Assembly (NCBI RefSeq): GCF_016808095.1
Contig: NC_068972.1
Location: 34,875,029-34,939,028 of the forward strand
Length of the DNA stretch: 64,000 nt
Source: Vigna angularis
Lineage: Eukaryota; Streptophyta; Magnoliopsida; Fabales; Fabaceae
Direction of reading: 5' to 3'
In this document: positions 19,897-31,340 of the stretch, piece after piece
Numbering within the stretch: position 1 is the first letter of the stretch
Layout of the letters: each line of letters starts with the position of its first letter
Notes under the pieces: model-generated
What the model was told of the DNA's origin: nothing
What the model saw: only the letters and a program-made list of their open reading frames with translations
Databases searched by the model: none
Translations under genes and position numbers: made by a program

Positions 19897-22419
19897 TGTA
19901 AGTACTTAGAAAATAGAGTATTATAGAGCAAATAGGTGTATTAAATAATGAGACAGATTATTTTACTTTAAAATAATCTTATAATATAAATAGAATTTTA
20001 TAAACACTTCTCATTATTCTAAGAACACTTAATCTCTCTAGAGATCTATTTCTCAGAGTTTTTTGACTTCTCTCTACAATCTCTCACTGCTGAGTTATCT
20101 GTTCGACGATTAGGAGGTGCCTAGGCGATCCTGGCGTTGAGAGCTTCAATCTTGACCGAATCAATTCTGTGATTCCAGCTGGTAAGCTGTTTGTCCCCTT
20201 TCTTCTCTTGTTCTTGATTCTGGATCATGTAGAGTAATGTTGTTGCATGTGCCTCGCAGTTTTCTTCTCAATTTTCAGCTCAATTTAGGTCCTAAGAGTT
20301 GTTTTTTATCACCAATTGGTGAGTTATAGGTTTCTGTTGAGTTCCCTTGCAGTGCAAGGTACGGTTGGAGCGATTATGTGTTCTGGACTGTTAATCTCTA
20401 AGATAACGGAAGCTAGGTTGTATTTCAGTTATTAGTTTGTTTTGTGTGTGATAAATTTTGTGTTATAGTGTTATTTGGTTGAAAATTTAGGTTGTGAGTG
20501 TATGCTCTTTGAATGTTAAATTGTGAAAATTGTGAAATGATGATTATGAACTGAATTGGATGTTGTGTGCTGTTGTAGTTGAATATAACATTGTGTGTAA
20601 TCTGTTATAGTGGTGATCAAATAAAATGTGAAGTGAATTGTGTTTGTTTAAGTCAATTTAGAGGAAGTGAGGTAGTGAATTTTAACATTAGAGGTCAAGT
20701 GTTGTTAGAGTCTGCTGGGGTAGTTTAGATAAGTCATATGTGACTTGTTTGAGTCATCAAAATGGTCAAAAATAGGTTCAAGGTGGTAATTTGGAATTTG
20801 AGTCTCTAAGTTGAGGAAATTGAGGCTTTAGAGTAGGATTTGATGCATAAACACTTTAGGTTGATGTTAGGAAGGTTTAGAATCACTTAGTCAAGTTTAA
20901 TTAAGTTTGTACAACAATCTAGGAGTGTTAGAATTTGGGAAAATTGAGCAGAATTGGTAAGTTGTGGTTGAGTTGCATAATTCTGCAGAATTTCATTCTG
21001 CAGATTATGCAAACTCGTTGTGCGAATGGATTCGCATATCGAGTCACCTTGGTGACGTGCTCTCTGCCAAGGCATTCGCACAGCGAATGGGTGCACTGTG
21101 CGAATGGATTGAGAGGGTTGCTCTCTGTTTGTCGATCTGCATAGCGAATCAAGTCGCTATGCTACTGGTTGGGTTTTGGAACTATTATTCTTTTTATTCA
21201 AACAACGAATGAGTTTCGCTCTACGAGTGCTTGAGGAGCATGAGCCACTGTTTGAGGTTCTCGCATAGCGAGCTGGGACGCTATGCGAGTGGTATGGGGT
21301 CTGATTCAAATCGCGATTTATTCACATAGCGAGAGTAACGCTATGCGAATGGTTTAGAGGGCGTGGTCTCTGTTTGAGGATTCGCACAGCGAGCTAGGTC
21401 GTTGTGCGAGAAGCCTCTAGTTTCGCTATGCGAATGTATACGTTGTGCGAGGGTTTCAGTTCTAGTTCGATTTTCTTTTGATCTTAAGTTGTTCTAAGTG
21501 AAACACTGAGTGCTGTATGAAGTAAGTTGAAGTTGTATCATGTAATATCATTAGTTATTGATGTATGTTGTATTTCAAAGTGTAAGTTGGTGGTTTCAAA
21601 GTGTAAAGTTCAAAGTATGGTTAATGGACGTAATTCCATGATCCTCAAGGAGAGGAGACATGGTGGTGCCCTATGTTGTGATTCAAAGTGAAATCTCTAG
21701 TTGAGATTCAAGTAGGTTTAGTATGAATGCAGGAGCTTAGTCTTGGGGGTTATCCTGAAACTCCAATGGTCTTTCATTCTCAAGTAGAGAGGATTGATCC
21801 ATGTCGTGAGGAGTATCAGGAGGTCCTAGTCTTGGGTGCTTCCCGTATGGCCCAAGGTGAGTGATAACGGACTAACCTCGTGAGTGTGGTAGGGTGAAAC
21901 CCATTGGCAATGGCTTTGCAAAGCAGTAGAAGCCACCATGAGTGTGCGACCCGCTATAGCTCGACAATCATTCTAAGTCCGGACAGTTAAAGTAGTGTGG
22001 TGTTATGTGTGAAGAGTTTATGTGATGTGAATGAATAGTATGATTGTATGAAGTTAAATAAATTCATGTATGATTAATCTTTGTTTAAACTAGTTTACCC
22101 TGTTGTGTGCTTGTATTTTGTATGTTTTGATGTTCTTCTTCTGCAATGATCATCCTTTGGATGTGAGCAGCGGAAGAAGAGGTTTCTCTGGAGCAAGCTT
22201 TGGATGGAGGTGATGTTGCTGAGTAGTTGGCTTAGTTTAGTAGATGTTTGTGTATAGTTTTGGAGCATCCTTCAGTATGTATATATAAAGTTTAAAATTT
22301 ATAGTTGTTTTTGGATGACTAAAGATAACACTTTATATCTTAGATGGATAACTGTATACTTTATCATGCTTGTAGTTTCTCTTTAATATAGTTTATACTA
22401 TATATTTTGGGATGTTACA
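19897..22419 (+). mobile_element. Solo LTR, 2523 bp, family 1
   Basis: Begins TGTAAGTACTTAG and ends CTATATATTTTGGGATGTTACA (last 20 bases ATATATTTTGGGATGTTACA). It is flanked by the perfect 5-bp duplication TTATT (19892-19896 and 22420-22424), and copy A at about 4720 has the empty site. TATAAATA is at 19985-19992. There is no internal region, so this is a product of LTR-LTR recombination. Length and ends suggest a Ty3/gypsy origin. Confidence 0.93.
21010..21455. repeat. Palindrome array in solo LTR 1
   Basis: At least six inverted pairs such as CGCATAGCGA...CGCTATGCGA, CGCACAGCGA...CACTGTGCGAA and GCATAGCGAATC...GTCGCTATGC, spaced 40-90 bp apart. The arms change together (TA/TA versus CA/TG), so pairing is kept while the sequence varies. 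The block is less AT-rich than its surroundings. Confidence 0.82.
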
Positions 22420-24049
22420 TTATTTATAGTATTTTTATATTTTAATAATTATTAAAATATGATTTATATTTTTAGAAAATTTTTATTAAAAAAATTAAAA
22501 TTAAAATAATTAAAATAAAAATATTAATAATAAAAGTAAAAAAACAAAAATAAAAATAATAATTTTGAATCAGATTTAGTATATTTAATAAAAAATATTT
22601 ATTAATGTTAAAAATTGAATTTTAAAAAAAAAGTTAGAGATGCATGTCAAACACCCTGAATTAAAAGTGTTTAAAAATCTTTGATCAGATTTTTTTTTTT
22701 AATTTTCTACAAAAATGCATTTTTAATTAAAAACGAAATTGATATTTTCTTAAAATTTGAAGGTACGTAGTGAAAGGATTGAAGTACAGAGTAAAACACC
22801 CGTGAAAAAATCTCCTCCTCGATAAGAGTGATTATCAAATATTAAATATGAAATAATTATTTCTTAAAAAAATATTTGTTGTATTTATAGTATCAACGTA
22901 TATGTTTCCATTAAAATAGTACTAAAATAACGGTCTAATAAATAATAACAGATAGAAAAAGTAATAACCAATGTTATAATTTATAATATGTGAATATAAT
23001 TTTAAATAAATGTAAGCTTAAATTATTTTATAATAATTATTAGACACTCTTAATATATCTTTTGAGTCCATAGGATTATCAGTTCTATTTTTTTAATTAA
23101 TTCATTTAATATATTTTTCCCATAAAGAGAAAAAGATTATATTCTGTTAAAACTTGGAAATAAAAGTGGTTTAAAAAGGAAGAAAAATACATGGTAAGAA
23201 GTTGCTTTGATTGTTTAAATTTGTGTTGAATACAAACGAAAATTTAATATTAACTTCCCAATACAAACTTTCTAATTTATGTCGTTATTAGTCTCTTTAA
23301 TATAAATTGAGTGCATTATTTCCAATAACTAATGCATTTAAAGAAATACTTTTTTAAAACAAATATTGAAAGTTTTAAGAAAGAATATTTTCTTCTTCCC
23401 ACAAAAAATTGTTTGTTTTTGAGAATGAATTTAGAGAGTAAATTTGAGGAGAATGAATGGTCATAATAATGGTGTTGTTTAGATTAAGAAAAAAAAAATA
23501 GTAAGAAAGGAAAAAAATGATGAAAATTTATTAAAATTATTGGTGAAATAAGTTTAATAAATTGAAAAGATATATTCTAATAATAAAAATAAAATATTAA
23601 CATTTTATCTTTAATCATAAAAATAATTTAAAATAAAAAGTAATTAGTGTAAATTATATTAGAATAACATATTAATTATTATTTAAATTGATGATATTAT
23701 ATTCAAATAAAATGAGATTGATAGAAATTAAGTTGAAATAGATTATGGCTAAATAGTTTAAATAAATTATTATTATTATTATTTATGTTAGTGGAAAGTA
23801 AAAAAGAATTGAGGATAAAATGATAATTTCGTTTCGACTGACTTAACTTTCCTCTCAAATTTTTGTTATCTACCACACTTCTTACAAACATAATATTCAC
23901 CCTCATTTACTATACTAAACAACTGGAAACTAAATAATTTATACATATATGTGACGAGAAAAAAAAATACAACTATTTAATTAATTATTTTTTATTTTTA
24001 TAAATTTATCATAAAGGAAATAAAAATAGTTAAATATTAAATTAGTTAC

Positions 24050-26595
24050 TGTAACATCCCAAAATATAGTAATTACCACAGTCAGAATTAATTACATTAA
24101 GCTAATAAAACAGTGCAGCCTTACAAAACCGAACGGGCGTTAAAAGCCGAACGGTATAACATACAGAAATAACGTACGCGATAAAGATAGAAGTTCAGAG
24201 ACGAACGGTCTTACAAAACTATGACCGAACGTCCACAATTAAACTTAACAAAACTAGTAAAATAAACATGCGAGCGCTCTAAGGCTCGGCTTTAACTTCA
24301 ACTTCTACCAGGTTAACGTCCTCCAAATTTTCTTCTTCTAGCACCTCTTTAAGTGACGCCCCTTCATCTGCTCACATCCACACGGATGATCATTGCAATG
24401 ACAGGACGGACGTACAAGGACGAGAGACAACACAAGGAAAAACGAAGGGTAAGCTTATATAGTTTAAGTTATACATCAACACATACAATATTTCATTCCA
24501 TACAAACACATAGTTTAACATATAACATCATGTAGCATCTATACATATATATATGACGACCGTCCGGACTGTATGAACCGTGTAGCTACAGGCGTCCTTA
24601 CACCCGAGTGGTGTAGTAACTGGGATACACTCAACAGCTGCCACTCGAGGTTAGTCCGTTCTTACGTCGCCCATGTTAACTTATGGACTAAGGACCTCCT
24701 GCCATTCCCACACATGAACTACTCTCCTCTACATGAAGATGAGTATCACGGAATATCAGGATGGACCAAGCCAGCATTAGCAATAGCCACAGTCATACTT
24801 TACCAATTTAATATTCAACATATATGAGACGTTCCTCCATGGAACGCTCGTTCAAATTCCATAATTTTACAATCACGTAATATAGTGTTCACACGTCTTA
24901 ATAATTCATATTCATAACATTTCCATTCTATGTTCCACTTTCTTAAAAAGACGAACGTTCAACTTTCTGAAGGAAGAGGACGAACGTTAAAAGCCAGACT
25001 TAGGATAATCCATTATCAATCAGAAAGACTCTAGAGGAATACGACCATTTTCAGAATATTTTAAGTACCAAGAGGTCAGGTTGACTCAACTTGGACGAAG
25101 ATACATCAAGAAGGATACTTAACTACGTTGGGAATCTTTTGTTTAAAAGGGGTCGACTGCCGGTCAATGACCGAACGCGCCAATGTAAATTTACTAATTA
25201 TTTTGGACGAACGCTATTTACGTTCGTTAAGGAATCAAAGATAAGGACGAGCGTTCGATTTAAGACCGAACACTACGTTAAGACGTACGCTAGGTAGATG
25301 ACCGAAAACCAATCATGACGAACGCTTGGTTCAAGACCGAGCGCTCTTTAGGACGAACGCTTGGTATAAGACCGAGCGCTATTTAGAACGAACGTTCGGT
25401 ATAAGACCGAGCGCTATTTAGGACGAACGCTCAGTGTAAGACCGAACGTTACTTAATTCCGTACCATTTAATTTAAGGCGTACGACAACTCTATGCTGAG
25501 CCGAACGCTCAAACATAGTAATTCGAAATAAGGACGCTCGTTCTCAAATCGAATTCTTCCCAAATGAAAGAATTTTACTCTAAGTTATTTCCAGGGAACA
25601 CGAACGGTATAAGACCGTACGGTGACGAGCGTAATTTATCATAGGGAGAATTATCATATCCAGATTTTTCAACTATCTTAACTTTAACATTTTTCATATG
25701 ATTCATATCTCGTAACTTCATATCCATGCTTAATCCTCATACTATACAGATCTCATCAATTTAATACATCCATCCATACCATAGTCATACACCTTTCATA
25801 CGTATCCAAATCAACATGCATTTCATCCAACAGAAAACATATACAATATCAGTGATCGCTCATAACAACTCAAACAGCATACTTTTCATACATCCAAATC
25901 AAATCATACAACATGCAAGTATAAATTAAACGTATAAGCTTCCCTTACCCGGATTCGTAAACAGCTTGACCTAGACGCAAGATTTGGCTTCGCCCACTAA
26001 TGTTTTTCTACTCTCGGTATCACTTAACTCTTCCAAAACGAATCTAGCCATGAGGAAATCAAAATACTTAGACTATACATTTGCATGCAGCCCAAAAATC
26101 AGTTTCCAGAAAAAACCTAAGAACGAGCTACGGAAGGATAACTTACCAGTTTCAGCCCTTGAAACTGTTCGGTCCAATCTGTAGCTCACGGTTCCACGAA
26201 CGTCCTTACGGTCTCTGAAAATTGATCGGAGAAAGGGGTGGTGAGTTGCAGTAGAGAGAAGTTGGGAGTTCTAGAGAGAAGATGGAGAAAAATGAAGTGT
26301 TAGATTCTGAGGAAGAAGATGAGTGGTGTAGGTGAGTGGAAGAATTTTTCGAAAAAGTCATTTTGTTCAATTCCACGTTCGTTCAGACAAACGTCTCCCA
26401 AGCCGACACCTGCACACCCACTCTGACTTCAGAAGCTTCCAACGTGACAAGTGGCGCTCGTGCATGCAGCGTTTAGTACGTTTTTAATGCACTGAACGTG
26501 TGGCGCGGTGCATTTATGGAAGCACCCAGGTGACTCAGCAGTGCAATAATGACAGATTTGACAGTATTACAGAGTTAATTATTTAGGGTCTCACA
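24050..26595 (-). mobile_element. Solo LTR, 2546 bp, family 2, reverse orientation
   Basis: On the plus strand it starts TGTAACATCCCAAAATATAG and ends TTAGGGTCTCACA. It is flanked by the perfect duplication GTTAC (24045-24049 and 26596-26600), and copy A has the empty site at about 13668. Read on the minus strand its 3' end CTATATTTTGGGATGTTACA is almost the same as the 3' end of solo LTR 1, while the bodies differ. The two are thus related families in opposite orientation. The open frames inside are not coding. Confidence 0.93.
25317..25456. repeat. 35-bp tandem palindrome units in solo LTR 2
   Basis: Four units start at 25317, 25352, 25387 and 25422, each of the form GACGAACGCTYGGT, a short spacer, AAGACCGAGCGCT. 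The GAACGCTCGG / CCGAGCG halves can pair. Looser copies of GACGAACG and GACCGAACG extend across about 24930-25640. Confidence 0.85.
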
Positions 26596-27479
26596 GTTAC
26601 CATTTAAATAACATATAATTTCTGTTTTTCCATCAATTATATTTTAAAGTTAAATAAATTATGTAAATTTATGATATATTAAAAGTAATTGTATATGTAT
26701 AATATATAATATATAATATATAATTATGATTAAAATTTACTAACTTTTTTAACCATAATTATGATTAAAATTTTAAAAAATATATACAAACTTATCATTT
26801 TCTTTATATAAATTAATCTTAAAGAAACTGTGTATCTTCTAGTGATCTTATTATATCAGTGCATTGTTTTCAAACAATAAATTTAATCTTGGTGGTGATA
26901 TAACAATTTATATCCATATTCTCTCCTTAATAGTAGTTATTGATATTTTTACAAATGCTGGTAGTACGGGAAGTATATAGGCTATGCATAAAAGAGTTTG
27001 AAAACCTTAATTACTCTCTTTTCTTTAATTCATTTATTTTTTGTTGATAAAAGAAAATAAATTAATCTTATAAGATTAATAAAAAACAATTTTATATTAA
27101 ATTAGTTATAATTTAATAACATATCAAATTCTTTTTTTAATAACATATTACATAAATTCAATTTGTATCATTAATTATTCTTTTTTTATTACCTCATTTT
27201 CAATCAATTTATATATGCATAATTATTTATTATGATACATATATTTGTATTCCAAAACACCACTCTCACCACTGCTCATTCTTATATAGCAGTTGCACCT
27301 AAAATAACATTTGTTCCCCTGTATCTCATATAATCATTAAAATTAAAACCAACACAGATATAAGAAAAAATAAATTAGTGATTTGTAAAATATCATAAAA
27401 CTATAAGTTATCATAAATATTAATTCACAATATCGAAAATCAAATTCCACTGAAAAAATGAATTTACCAATAGTCACTA

Positions 27480-29719
27480 TTCATCAATAATAGCAAAAAT
27501 CTGTTGCTAATTACAAATTACTGGAGATTAAAAATTTGTTGATAAAAACAAAGTTGGTTTACTGACAAATAGATTTTTTTGATAATTATTGACAAATATA
27601 TCTTTCAGTAATTATCGACGAATATATTTTTTAGTAATAACATGACTTAAGATATGTGATATTTATTGACAGATATGTCTGTTGATAAATGCACTACTAC
27701 AAAAACAAGTTTTGATATCAGTTATTTTCGATATTTGAAGTTAATCCAAACTCTGATATCGTTTTTCAGAGACATCATAGAGACATCATTTTAATGTCCG
27801 ACTCGAAAAACAAATGTCAAAGGACATTAACCCTCAATCCAACTGATGTTAATTGATTGCTAAGTAACAAGACCAACATTATTGAACGCAAGTTTTTGAA
27901 AATGGAAAAGGAAGAAAATTGACGTTGAACCTTGCCATAACATACGTCAATTGATGTCTGTTAATAACAGACATCAATAGACCCCGATTAATGTCATAAC
28001 AAACGTCAATTCTTGTTTTTCTTTTAAAAACAAATTTATTTGTTTTTATACCAAACCTAAAAAACATAAAACCAATTTATCATTCTCTCGGTTTAAACCA
28101 AACCTATTTCTTTTTCTAACAACAATCCACGACATTCTAATTCAACCTCAGTACTCAACATTCAACAACCTAATTGTACCTTTCAATTCATTAAAACTAA
28201 ACTTCTCTTAAGAAAAGAAAAATTAGGCTTTCTTCAACATCACATCATTAAATTAAAACACGATTATAAATTAACTAGCTTATTGTACTGGATTGGAGAA
28301 TTCTAATTCAACTTTGTTCCTAACAATTCTAATGATGTATCTACACAAAGAAAACTCACATGAAGATATAAACATACCCTAATGATCATAAATAAACAAA
28401 GATTCTTTTTTAACTCTCTTGAGTAATATGTACACACTTAAATTTAAAATGTTTCAAATAACTCAAAAAAAGAGAAAAATTGAACTTATTTTAATCACAA
28501 ATTTTGTTGAGTTAATTTTTTTCTACTCTTAATTAGGACTTTTATATAATATCTGATCTTTGAAAAGATGAAAGATACGAGATAGAAATCTAAAGAAAAG
28601 TTAAAAGATAATTTTAAGAGAAAATGTAACTTTTATACAATGAGACTCATTTTTTCTATTTATAGTTGAGCCTTAAAATAATAAAAGAAATGTAGTGTCA
28701 TTTATAAAATTACTTCTACTCTTTAACTATTTTCTAAATTTTTACAAATTAAAAAAAAAATAATCTTCAAAAATTATATATCATATCGTCCAACGAGTCT
28801 TAGCTCGCTCAACAAATAAGACCACTCGAGCTCTCCAGATTTTCAAAGTTTCATATATCAAATGAGTTTACAGAAACTATAGATATATCATATAGCCAAC
28901 TTGGACTATCTTAACAATTATACTCCTTTAGTTTAAGAATACCACTATTTAATTCAAAATATACCTTAGATAAAATAAATTGACGAAAATAATATATGTA
29001 AATCAATTCAAGATATCACATAATCATGCAATTATTGATATTCAACCTTCAGCTTTGAAGAAAGATGAAGAAAGATGATGTTGATAAAGATTCAAGAATA
29101 TATATTAGCTTTCTTTGTGTTTATTGTTGTTATTCACACAAGGTACTTGTTGAAACTTTGGATCATATAGCGCGCAACACTTAAAATTGGGTTAAAATAA
29201 GCTAAAGTGTTTTTGTTTTTTTTCTTTCTAAAATCTTAAAATAAATTATAAACAAAAATTACTATTTTAATCAATTACATAATCTATTGAATTATTTTTC
29301 AGAGGTTTGAATAACAGTATAATCGATTATATAACCAATTATTTGCGAATAAGTTTTTTTAGCTCTTTTTGTTCTAGTTAAATAATCGGTTGCGATTTCG
29401 TTAAAGTGGTTTTTAGCATTTAATGAGAAATGTACTTAGTTGATTAAATGAACAAAATAGTCAATTATTTTTTAGAGGCGTTGGAACTCTCTTTTTAAAT
29501 TAAGTTAGAATAATCGATTACAATTTAATATAAGTGATTAAATGCATTCTTTTTTCACTTTGCGAATTGGGTTTTGAGATATTTTAAATGGAAAACAAAT
29601 GTCTTTGCTTAACAATTTTTACAAGCAATTATTCACTTGTTTTCTTCGATCAACACACCTTTTTTAAGAGCTCTAAAACAATTCAAAGATTTAAGTGTTG
29701 TGTTGTGTTGCGAATGAAG
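27480..29719. other. AT-rich intergenic DNA with CACTA-like end
   Basis: Apart from the CACTA-like terminus at 27692 nothing coding was recognised. At 29330-29560 there are several AATCGATTA-type motifs of the same diffuse repeat family as 33176-34560. Confidence 0.4.
27692..28060 (+). mobile_element. CACTA-like left terminus, second family
   Basis: CACTACTACAAAAACAAG at 27692 is followed by many GACATCAATTGACGT-like subterminal motifs, including the perfect 14-bp-armed palindrome ATTGATGTCTGTTA / TAACAGACATCAAT at 27950-27978. No right end or target duplication was found, so the extent is a guess. Confidence 0.5.
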
Positions 29720-29931
29720 TTTCCAATGTGCTTCTCGTATGATAATTTCGCCAATAGGCAGCCAAGGCAAAAAAGAGTAGACTTTTTGCTTCGGTTCTGA
29801 ATCGAGGCATAAAAGGGTAGGATTTTGTCTCAGTTCGTAGCTAACTGAAACAATATGCTTTTTGAATTTTTTTTTTCGCAGGGCTTTATGCCTTGGTTCT
29901 TCCTGAATCGAGGCCGTATGTCCGTCTCTAC

Positions 29932-30080
29932 TGCCTCGGTTGGGACCATAACCGAGGCAGTATGGTCTTTTTTTATTTTATTTTTTGCTTCTTTCGTCAG
30001 CCTTTATGCCTCGATTGTGGCCTGAACCGATGCTATAGGGGGGTTTTCTACCTCGGTTATGGTCACAATCGAGGCATATT
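29932..30080. repeat. Subterminal inverted motif cluster of the CACTA family
   Basis: Examples are TGCCTCGGTT-8 bp-AACCGAGGCA near 29932 and CCTCGGTTA...CAATCGAGGCA near 30052. In known CACTA elements such subterminal repeats bind the TNPA-type protein; that this is their role here is inferred. Confidence 0.65.
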
Positions 30081-30404
30081 CCCTTTTTTTTTAAAGAACA
30101 TGTCTGTTTCTGCAACATTCCCAACTGCAGAAACAGACTTGCATATAATTTCATAGCCATAACAGTCCAGAACAATCCAGAAGCATATATTTTGAATAGA
30201 AATTATATTAAAACATAAATACATTCAATGTAATCATAAATCAACTTTTTAGAAGCGTAAATCAATCCAATGTAATCATAAATGAACTTTGAAGCATAAA
30301 TCAATCCAATGTACAAAGTTAAACTAATAATAATGTACAAAAGCATAAAACAACTTAGAAGCATAAACTTAGAACTTACTATATCCTAATATCTACTACA
30401 TACT

Positions 30405-30795
30405 ATTATATAGTTGAATTACATATTTAACAGTTTTCCTCACGAGTTTAAGTGACTTCTCTGGAATTGGAGTAGTCATATTGAATCTCTGCATAAAACA
30501 CAATGATTTCAATTAGTATATATGAAATCTAAAGTATAGAGAAAATAAAATTCAAACCTAAATATTACCGTTTCCCATCCACTGGTGTAATGTGCACGAA
30601 AGTGGTCATCATCCAATACATGACGTAGTAACCACACTCATATGATCCGGTTTGTCTATTGCACTACAATATATCATCATAATTATAAAATGTTATGTAA
30701 CATCATTGGAATGATACAAAATGTAACAAAGTATGGACTAAAATACCAAACCTTAAGGTTCACCCATCCAAGCTTTTTAGTTGTAGCAGTAGATC
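30405..30795 (-). pseudogene. Ulp1-like cysteine protease fragment in CACTA
   Basis: Three exon-like blocks with good splice sites: 30795-30752 (GRSTATTKKLGWVNLK), 30663-30569 (CNRQTGSYECGYYVMYWMM) and 30488-30405 (RFNMTTPIPEKSLKLVRKTV). The ECGYYVMYWM stretch matches the catalytic-Cys region of the C48 peptidase family (usually DCG), with the Gln of the oxyanion site as RQ. CACTA and MULE elements of plants often carry such domains at the end of their second gene. The His/Asp part is deleted, so it is inactive. Confidence 0.68.
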
Positions 30796-31103
30796 TCCCA
30801 GACAACATCATACATTATTAATCAATTTACATTATGATCCAATTTAAGACAAACAATTCAAACTTCTATTCCCCTAATTTCTATATCCCTAATTCAAAAA
30901 TATATATCAATCAATTTACATTATCAAGTAATTTAACACAAACAATTTAAAATTTTATTCACCTAATTTTAATATTCTTAATACATTTGGCTAAACCCTC
31001 TATCCCCTTCCTTGGATTATCATCAACAAACACTACCATTGCTACTATAATCAATCTGAAAATGAAAAAAAAAATTAAAATGGTGGCAACAAAGACAACT
31101 TAC

Positions 31104-31340
31104 CACGAGTAGGAAGAGAACCGTGGCTGCCACAATAGAGGCGAAGGCGCTGCAAGGAAGGTTGAGCCGCGAGAGAAGGAGACAAAGGTGTGGAAGGTTG
31201 AGGTTCGACGAGGGAGAGAAGAAGAAGAAATGGAGGCGGGGCAAGAACGACGACGGAGGTGGGTGGATAAAGAAGAGTGGCAGTGGCACAGAAGAAGAAG
31301 AAATATCGCGTGAACAAAACTGTTCACGATTCTGGAAATG
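31104..31340 (-). other. CACTA leader exon (CT-rich)
   Basis: On the minus strand a CT-rich block ends in CTCGTG|GTAAGTTGTC. It has the same donor and position as 42900-43214 in the larger element. Open frames on both strands come from low complexity. Confidence 0.5.

Larger units (their letters stand above)
18640..27480. repeat. Segmental duplication copy B (interrupted by two solo LTRs)
   Basis: From about 19430 it matches copy A (4267-6373 plus 13314-14540) in the same orientation. It also keeps a left part that A lacks: AT-rich units of about 300 bp at 18900-19890 and, at 18640-18750, an inverted version of the block at about 22605-22830 (compare CTTCTAACTTTTCCAAAAAA with the complement of the stretch at 22610-22640). 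The underlying unit therefore looks like a foldback element of about 1.7 kb plus 2 kb of flanking DNA. It lacks the MITE and the CACTA seen in A. No genes. Confidence 0.78.

Noticed and set aside
20887..21212. Overlapping open frames on both strands in solo LTR 1
   Set aside because: They are produced by the palindrome array; no domain, and they lie inside an LTR.
24353..25297. Three open frames in solo LTR 2
   Set aside because: Inside an LTR with defined ends and target duplication; no domain.
29893..30175. Open frames across the CACTA arm
   Set aside because: They consist of repeated CCTCGGTT motifs translated; not coding.
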